Positions 59,140-64,000 of a stretch of 64,000 nucleotides of DNA are shown here, one piece after another. The DNA lies in assembly GCA_011365025.1 (NCBI GenBank), contig RDOF01000011.1, positions 1-64,000 of the forward strand. The letters are read 5' to 3'. Under the pieces are notes generated by a model. That model was not told the DNA's origin. It searched no databases and saw nothing but the letters and a program-made list of their open reading frames with translations. The position numbers were made by a program, and so were the translations under genes. Positions within the stretch are counted from its first letter, which is position 1. Each line of letters opens with the position of its first letter. Source of the stretch: Candidatus Thorarchaeota archaeon. Lineage in GTDB: Archaea; Asgardarchaeota; Thorarchaeia; Thorarchaeales; Thorarchaeaceae.

Positions 59140-60477
59140 ATGGAAGAAGTGATTCATTTCCTGGAAACGACTACTGATGAAGCCATCAAAACACTTGACA
59201 GAATCTGCCGAATTCCAACGGTTGCGGCCAAGAATCAGGGATTGGAAGAAACGGCTGATTTCCTAATGCGGCTTCTGGATAGCATTGGCGTGAAACCCGG
59301 TTTGCATCAAACCTCTGGTGCTCCTGTTGTTACTGGACTCCTAGATGTAGGAGCTGAGAAGACGCTTCTTTTTTACGACCATTACGATGTTCAGCCTGCT
59401 GAACCTCTTGAGCTCTGGGAGACCCCACCTTTCGAGCCTAATATCCGAGATGGCCGACTATATGCAAGAGGCGTTGCTGATAACAAGGGAGATACAATAT
59501 CCCGCATCTGGACAGTAAAGGCATTTCAGGAGACCGGCACAGAACTACCGGTGAACATCAAGTTTGTCATCGAAGGAGAAGAGGAGATTGGCAGCATTAA
59601 TCTCCCCGATTACACCGCAAAGAACAAGGACTTCCTCAAGGCAGATGGAGGAATTTGGGAGTTCGGTGGCGAAGGCTATGATGGCGTGCAAGAAGCATGG
59701 TTAGGACTCAAGGGGATTTTCTACGTCCAATTGGAGGTTGAACTGCTCTCGCGAAATGTGCATTCAAGTCTTGGGTGCGCGTTGCCTTCTGCCCCGCATG
59801 TCCTTTCTTGGGCGTTGAGCTCCTTGAAGGATAGGAATCACAGAGTTCTCATTGATGGATTCTACGATGGCATAAAGCCGTTGACTAATGCAGAGTGGGC
59901 GGCAATAGACCTGATAGACCTTCATGAGGATGATATGAAGGAGAGCTACTCTGTAAGCGAATTCTTGAATGGAATGACTGGTAAGGAATTGAAAGAAGCC
60001 TACTACAATGCACCAACGTGTACCATTTGTGGTCTCACTAGCGGCTATCAAGGCGAAGGCTCGATGACAGTACTTCCTGCAAAAGCTTCTGCGAAGGTTG
60101 ACTTTCGACTTGTAGAGGGAATGAATCCAGAGGACATAAGGAGCAAACTACGGTTTCATCTGGACCGCCATGGCTTTCCTGGCGTGAAGTTTGCATGGTA
60201 TGAAGGATATCCTGCGGCAAAGACGCCGGTGGACCATCCTTTTGTTGACGTGGTTAGACGTGCAAACGCCAAGGTCTTCGGAGATCTTAACGTTCATGTA
60301 ACGAGTCCCGGCTCTGGACCACTCTATCTCTTCAAGGACCATGTACCAATGGTGTCCATCGGTGTGAGCGATTTCAACTCAAAGGGACATTCTCCGAATG
60401 AGAGTATCAAACTCGACAACTTTGAGAAAGGGATGAAGCGCTTGACCTATGTTATCGACGAAATGGGCAGGTCATAG
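59140..60477 (+). CDS. M20-family dipeptidase (carnosinase/CNDP-like)
   Basis: 445 residues. Zinc ligands and catalytic residues can be placed: H in Y-D-H-Y-D-V-Q-P with the following Asp, D in G-V-A-D-N-K-G-D, the catalytic Glu pair in E-G-E-E-E-I-G-S, and H in S-K-G-H-S-P-N-E near the end. Residues about 185-330 form the lid domain (with G-L-T-S-G-Y-Q-G-E-G). These enzymes cut dipeptides or N-acyl amino acids in the cytoplasm. Next to a peptide importer and near other hydrolases it would complete peptide use. Convergent with a DUF4139 gene with 51 bases between stops. Confidence 0.93.
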   Translation: MEEVIHFLETTTDEAIKTLDRICRIPTVAAKNQGLEETADFLMRLLDSIGVKPGLHQTSGAPVVTGLLDVGAEKTLLFYDHYDVQPAEPLELWETPPFEPNIRDGRLYARGVADNKGDTISRIWTVKAFQETGTELPVNIKFVIEGEEEIGSINLPDYTAKNKDFLKADGGIWEFGGEGYDGVQEAWLGLKGIFYVQLEVELLSRNVHSSLGCALPSAPHVLSWALSSLKDRNHRVLIDGFYDGIKPLTNAEWAAIDLIDLHEDDMKESYSVSEFLNGMTGKELKEAYYNAPTCTICGLTSGYQGEGSMTVLPAKASAKVDFRLVEGMNPEDIRSKLRFHLDRHGFPGVKFAWYEGYPAAKTPVDHPFVDVVRRANAKVFGDLNVHVTSPGSGPLYLFKDHVPMVSIGVSDFNSKGHSPNESIKLDNFEKGMKRLTYVIDEMGRS

Positions 60478-60528
60478 GAGTGCATCCTACGGCTGCCCTT
60501 CTTGCTGTTCGCCACAATGCGAGGCGTT

Positions 60529-62118
60529 CTATGGAAGCGGTGGGGAGATTGTAACATCCTTTTCCCAGGAAACCTCGAACTCGTACTCAACCTCCACCTT
60601 CTTCTGTGGTTCGATTGCTAATTCCCATTCAATGACTCCGAGTTCCATTTTCTTGTAGGAAATTGCTGGAGGTTTGAGTTCCACTTTGATCTTCTCAGAG
60701 TTGGAGTGCGGAATCCTATCAACAACACGGACATTCACAGGCTTCTTGGCGTAGCTAGATAATTCCAACCTATACTTGTAGCCCCGTTTTCGCTTTCCGC
60801 CAACCAAGCCTGCCTTCTCAGTATCCTTCTCAACCAGCTTCTTCTCGGCCTTGACATCATAGGCAATTCTGGTACCAAGCCTGAACTTCTCCCTCGGGGC
60901 TATAAGATGAACGGAGGTCTCGCCCAAAAAATCGCCAGCAGCAAACACCTTCACGCTGCCAGGAAGTATAACGGAATCCCCGTTTGTAATCTCGTCCTGC
61001 GCAACAACTTCTGGCATGGCATAGGCATTCCAATAGTAAAGGCGTCTGGAATCAAAGGCCTCCTCTGTGAGAGTTACTGGCTGAGGTTCTTCACCAGAAA
61101 AGAGCGTTATCTTGCCAGGTACTTCGTAGATGACGGTCCCACTTAGGGTTTCGGAGGCTGTGGCGTAGGACTGCTCCATGATTGGTTCCGGTTCATAGGC
61201 ATCTTCAGCCATCTCGAAGGCCTCAGGCTCTTCATCGCGGTCGTATGCCCTGGCATCAGCCATCCCTTCAATTCCGGTTCCGAATGCTCCGGTGGTCGGA
61301 TATGCCGACATAATATCAACGTAGAAAGGACTTGATTTTACGGCTTCAACAGGCCTTGCAGAAGATGTCGAAACGACCAGGCCTACATCTTTCCAATCTT
61401 CAAGGGTTTGATTTGAAACCATTGCAATCCTCTTCACTGCTGATTTCTCATCGCCAATATCGACATCATAGGTGGGGGTCCAACCGGCGCCTCCGAGTTG
61501 GTAGGTCACATCCAGTTCAATCTTCGTGCTTTCCTTGACATCCAAAAGAACCTTCACTAGGGTGGTTGTTTCAACCCTTCTTTCGCCTCGCACGCGGCTA
61601 ATGTTGTTCTGAACAGCTTGTATCTCTGAGTTAACTCCATCAATCTCCTCCTGAAGGGCTCTGAGCTTCTTCTTTGCATCCAGTGCAATCTTGGAGGAAG
61701 CGCCGTCCATCTCCTCCAGCTGCTCCAACGATGATTCCCCTGCTGCAAACCATTTCCCAAATTCACCAGAAAACTGCCCTAGAATTGCGTTCAGGCTTGT
61801 AAGCCTAGACTGCTGATATTCGATTTTATCTTCAACTTGGCCCCTCTGTTTCTCAAGCTCCTCCAGCTTTGCAAGGAGTTCCTTTAGGTTTCCTTCAGGT
61901 TCAAAGGTAGCTGATTTTGTGGACACATCAATTCCCTTCAGTAACGCAGCTCCTCTGCCTTTAACTCTGAAACTATCGTTCTGTGCGTATTGTGATATTC
62001 CATCGATGAGAACTGTCTGCTCTCCCGCCACGAGCTCTGTCGACCCAATTCGTGTGACTCTTGCGCCGTCTCGGAACACTGTTACGTTGGCAATCTTGGT
62101 CTTCATTTCTTTGGACAT
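60529..62118 (-). CDS. DUF4139 (MuiA-like) protein
   Basis: 529 residues in the order of the DUF4140/DUF4139 family: an N-terminal beta domain (V-F-R-D-G-A-R-V-T-R near 14-23), a long coiled coil (about 75-180), then a beta-rich DUF4139 domain (Y-Q-L-G-G-A-G-W-T-P-T-Y-D-V near 205-220) ending with I-S-P-P-L-P. An acidic low-complexity stretch (about 285-320) interrupts the domain. No signal peptide, so it should be cytoplasmic. The family was first described as a mucoidy inhibitor in bacteria, and its biochemical role is not known. GGAGG precedes the ATG. The homologous gene upstream is only 12 bases away, so the two are cotranscribed and may form a heteromer. Confidence 0.85.
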   Translation of the reverse strand: MSKEMKTKIANVTVFRDGARVTRIGSTELVAGEQTVLIDGISQYAQNDSFRVKGRGAALLKGIDVSTKSATFEPEGNLKELLAKLEELEKQRGQVEDKIEYQQSRLTSLNAILGQFSGEFGKWFAAGESSLEQLEEMDGASSKIALDAKKKLRALQEEIDGVNSEIQAVQNNISRVRGERRVETTTLVKVLLDVKESTKIELDVTYQLGGAGWTPTYDVDIGDEKSAVKRIAMVSNQTLEDWKDVGLVVSTSSARPVEAVKSSPFYVDIMSAYPTTGAFGTGIEGMADARAYDRDEEPEAFEMAEDAYEPEPIMEQSYATASETLSGTVIYEVPGKITLFSGEEPQPVTLTEEAFDSRRLYYWNAYAMPEVVAQDEITNGDSVILPGSVKVFAAGDFLGETSVHLIAPREKFRLGTRIAYDVKAEKKLVEKDTEKAGLVGGKRKRGYKYRLELSSYAKKPVNVRVVDRIPHSNSEKIKVELKPPAISYKKMELGVIEWELAIEPQKKVEVEYEFEVSWEKDVTISPPLP

Positions 62119-62130
62119 TCTGTTTGCCTC

Positions 62131-63705
62131 CTACGGAAGTGGTGGTGAAATCACTGTGTTGCGGTCCCATTGGACTTCGTATTCGTATTCAATCTGCTTC
62201 TTGGCCTTAGGTTCCAAATCAAATAGCCATTCCATTACGCCCAGTTCATGCTTCTCTGCCCCAATCTTCTCCCAATCAATCTTGACTTCTATGGAGGGGT
62301 TCAAGCTATGGGGTATCCTGTCCACAACATGCATTTTCGCCGACCTCTTTGAAAAGCTCTCAATTTCCAACCGATACTTGTATGACCTGCGGAGCTTGGC
62401 CCGGGTGATTCCTGCTTTCTCCGCCTCGCGGTCTACCATTTTCTTGGTTGCCTTCAAGTCATAGGCCGTTCTTGTGCCCAGTTTGAATTTCTCCCTGGGC
62501 GAAACTAAATCAACGGTAGTCTTCCCAATGAAATCCCCTTCCGAATAAACAGCTGCTTTCCCAGGAAGGAGTACTGTATCAGCGTTTGTTATTTCATCCT
62601 GCGCCACAACTTCTGACATTCCATCAGTGTACCAGTAGTGGATTGTTGTTGACTCGAAGTCCTCCTCGATCAGTGTCACAGGATGACGTTCATTGTCAAA
62701 GGGAATAGTCACTGGCTTTGGAAGCTCATAGACAGATATGCCCGATACCGATTCTGAGGCTTCTGCGAATTCTTCTTCCATCTCAGGCGGCGGAGGCGGT
62801 GCCCCTGGTGCCATTGATGGTACGGCCATAGGCTTTGCAGCTTCTTTTACCATCCTGCCCATACTCCTACTCCTTTCCGCACGTACAGGTCGTGGGACAT
62901 AAACTGAGATGATGAATGGTGAGCCCTCGATTGCCTGAACTGGTTGAGCAGTGGCAGTTGAAACAACTAACTTGACCTTATTCCACGCTTCTCTTGTTCT
63001 ATTCGATATCATAGCGATCCTTCTGACAATAGCCTTTCCGGGCGGCACATCAATGTCATAAGTCGGGCTCCAATTTGCACTTCCAACTTGGTAGGTAATA
63101 TCAAGCTCAAGAGCGGCTTTCTGCTTGGCTTCCACCGAGATCTCCACTTCATAGTAGGTTTCTGTTCGTCGCGTTCCCTCAATTTTGCCAATGTTCTGCC
63201 TGGTGGCCTGAAGCTGCTCCTCAATCTCTTCGAGCTTCTCCTGAAGCTTTCGCAGCTTCGTCTTGGCATTCGCATGCATTTTCTCTGTCTTGGCATCGAG
63301 CGCTGAGAGCTGCTCCATGTTGGCTTCCTTCGCCGCATAGAGCATGCCGAAGTGCCCTGAAAAATCTGCCATAACTCCTCCAATTACCTCGAGCTTGTTC
63401 TGCTCCAATTCAATCTCATCGTTTACACCCTTGTGCTCGCGTTCTAGCTTCTTGAGCTCCTCGTAAAGCGGTTTGAGGTCATCTTTGGGTTCAAAGACGC
63501 GATGGGTTCTTCTCACATCAATCTTGGAAAGAGTTGCTGGTCCTCTTCCTTTTACTCGGAAGCTGTCCTCCTGTGCATAACTTGTTATCCCAGTAACAAC
63601 AACTCTCTGTGGACCCGTGTCCAGGCTTGTCTTTCCGGATCGTGTGACTCTGGCTCCATCACGAAAGACAGCAACTGCTGTGATGTCGGTTTTCATCTCA
63701 TTCAA
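62131..63705 (-). CDS. DUF4139 (MuiA-like) protein, tandem paralogue
   Basis: 524 residues with the same plan as the next gene: V-F-R-D-G-A-R-V-T-R at about 13-22, a coiled coil (about 72-190), the DUF4139 domain with Y-Q-V-G-S-A-N-W-S-P-T-Y-D-I, and the ending I-S-P-P-L-P. The variable stretch here is Pro-rich (A-P-G-A-P-P-P-P-P-E-M-E-E-E) rather than acidic. TTG start at 63705 with GGGAG nine bases upstream; an ATG three codons later is possible. The conserved coiled coil and shared ends suggest that the pair arose by duplication and works as a complex. No function can be assigned. Confidence 0.85.
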   Translation of the reverse strand: MNEMKTDITAVAVFRDGARVTRSGKTSLDTGPQRVVVTGITSYAQEDSFRVKGRGPATLSKIDVRRTHRVFEPKDDLKPLYEELKKLEREHKGVNDEIELEQNKLEVIGGVMADFSGHFGMLYAAKEANMEQLSALDAKTEKMHANAKTKLRKLQEKLEEIEEQLQATRQNIGKIEGTRRTETYYEVEISVEAKQKAALELDITYQVGSANWSPTYDIDVPPGKAIVRRIAMISNRTREAWNKVKLVVSTATAQPVQAIEGSPFIISVYVPRPVRAERSRSMGRMVKEAAKPMAVPSMAPGAPPPPPEMEEEFAEASESVSGISVYELPKPVTIPFDNERHPVTLIEEDFESTTIHYWYTDGMSEVVAQDEITNADTVLLPGKAAVYSEGDFIGKTTVDLVSPREKFKLGTRTAYDLKATKKMVDREAEKAGITRAKLRRSYKYRLEIESFSKRSAKMHVVDRIPHSLNPSIEVKIDWEKIGAEKHELGVMEWLFDLEPKAKKQIEYEYEVQWDRNTVISPPLP

Positions 63706-63766
63706 GGAATATCTCCCACGTCAGCGGGCACATTTTCCCATTTATCCTTTGAGTAGCTTGTGGGCA

Positions 63767-64000
63767 CTATTGGCCCTTTGACTGGACTCTGGATGGTGAG
63801 CCGGCAAGTATTGCGAAGATAATGAGTACTATGAAACTCAGGAACATAAAGACCCACTTCATCCACGTTGCGAAGCTTGCAAGCGCAATTATCAGTTCAG
63901 AGAGGTTTGGAAAGGCCGCAATTTGCGATGCTATGAGCACATTCTCAAGGTAGTCAAAAGCCGCTCCAATTATGGGGAGAAAGAATAGGATTTTCCCTGG
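63767..64000 (-). CDS. C-terminal part of a membrane protein (partial)
   Basis: An open frame on the minus strand enters from the right edge and stops at a TAG (63767-63769), giving the last 77 residues. It contains two or three hydrophobic helices (I-L-F-F-L-P-I-I-G-A, L-I-I-A-L-A-S-F-A, and F-M-F-L-S-F-I-V-L-I-I-F-A-I-L-A) with the pattern A-F-D-Y-L-E-N near the first. The stop lies 61 bases before the DUF4139 pair on the same strand. The rest of the gene is outside the window, so no family is assigned. Confidence 0.6.
   Translation of the reverse strand, partial: PGKILFFLPIIGAAFDYLENVLIASQIAAFPNLSELIIALASFATWMKWVFMFLSFIVLIIFAILAGSPSRVQSKGQ

Noticed and set aside
1..64000. CRISPR arrays, insertion sequences, prophage genes, tRNA and rRNA genes
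   Set aside because: No spaced direct repeats, transposase or integrase motifs, or tRNA-like cloverleafs were found on reading both strands by eye; a weak tRNA could still be missed.

Overview
The window looks like a chromosomal piece of an archaeon, most likely an Asgard archaeon of the Thorarchaeota type. This is an inference from gene content, base composition in the mid-40s % GC, frequent TTG/GTG starts, TATA-like boxes a short way before several starts, a FEN1-family nuclease with a C-terminal PCNA-binding peptide, a RecA/RadB-like protein, and a seven-helix membrane protein carrying a longin/roadblock-like domain. No rRNA, tRNA, CRISPR array, insertion sequence or phage gene was found. 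Genes are densely packed on both strands.

Layout. 0-4.7 kb: a RecA-like protein with a ruined Walker A and a FEN1-family nuclease, convergent with a 691-residue unknown, then a HEAT-like protein. 4.9-13.5 kb: a membrane protein and a 2612-residue surface protein (alpha/alpha toroid plus many Ig-like domains plus C-terminal anchor). 13.9-15.8 kb: rubrerythrin and flavodiiron protein (peroxide and O2/NO detoxification). 16.3-20.4 kb: a knotted-transcarbamylase homologue and small membrane proteins. 20.6-28.1 kb: a peptide/solute ABC transporter (binding protein divergent from dppBCDF). 28.2-37.8 kb: unknown membrane proteins, a second transcarbamylase homologue, a GNAT protein, an orphan transporter ATPase, two DUF362 ferredoxin-like proteins, a DinB-like protein and the 7TM-longin protein. 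37.8-49.6 kb: a second, degenerate orphan ATPase with an acyltransferase, an MFS carrier, an Ntn hydrolase, a DHDPS-family aldolase, two zinc-ribbon membrane proteins, an amidohydrolase, a citrate-synthase-like protein, a bacterial-type GAPDH and another MFS carrier. 49.6-58.1 kb: a second complete peptide-type ABC transporter with two tandem binding proteins. 58.3-64 kb: an unknown protein, an M20 dipeptidase, two DUF4139 proteins and the end of a membrane protein.

Taken together the genes suggest a peptide- and amino-acid-scavenging anaerobe: two full Dpp/Opp systems plus two spare ATPases import peptides, M20 and amidohydrolase enzymes would process them, and rubrerythrin/flavodiiron protein protect from oxygen. 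The most striking observation is that both binding proteins of the second transporter appear to be circular permutants of the SBP_bac_5 fold: the segment that normally ends the protein sits directly after the signal peptide, and the protein ends in a membrane anchor. A second strong observation is a nested inverted-repeat structure that would hide the ribosome binding site of the first transporter's binding protein. Several genes also end in hairpin plus T-tract structures, often with the same GGGTAG/CTACCC stem.
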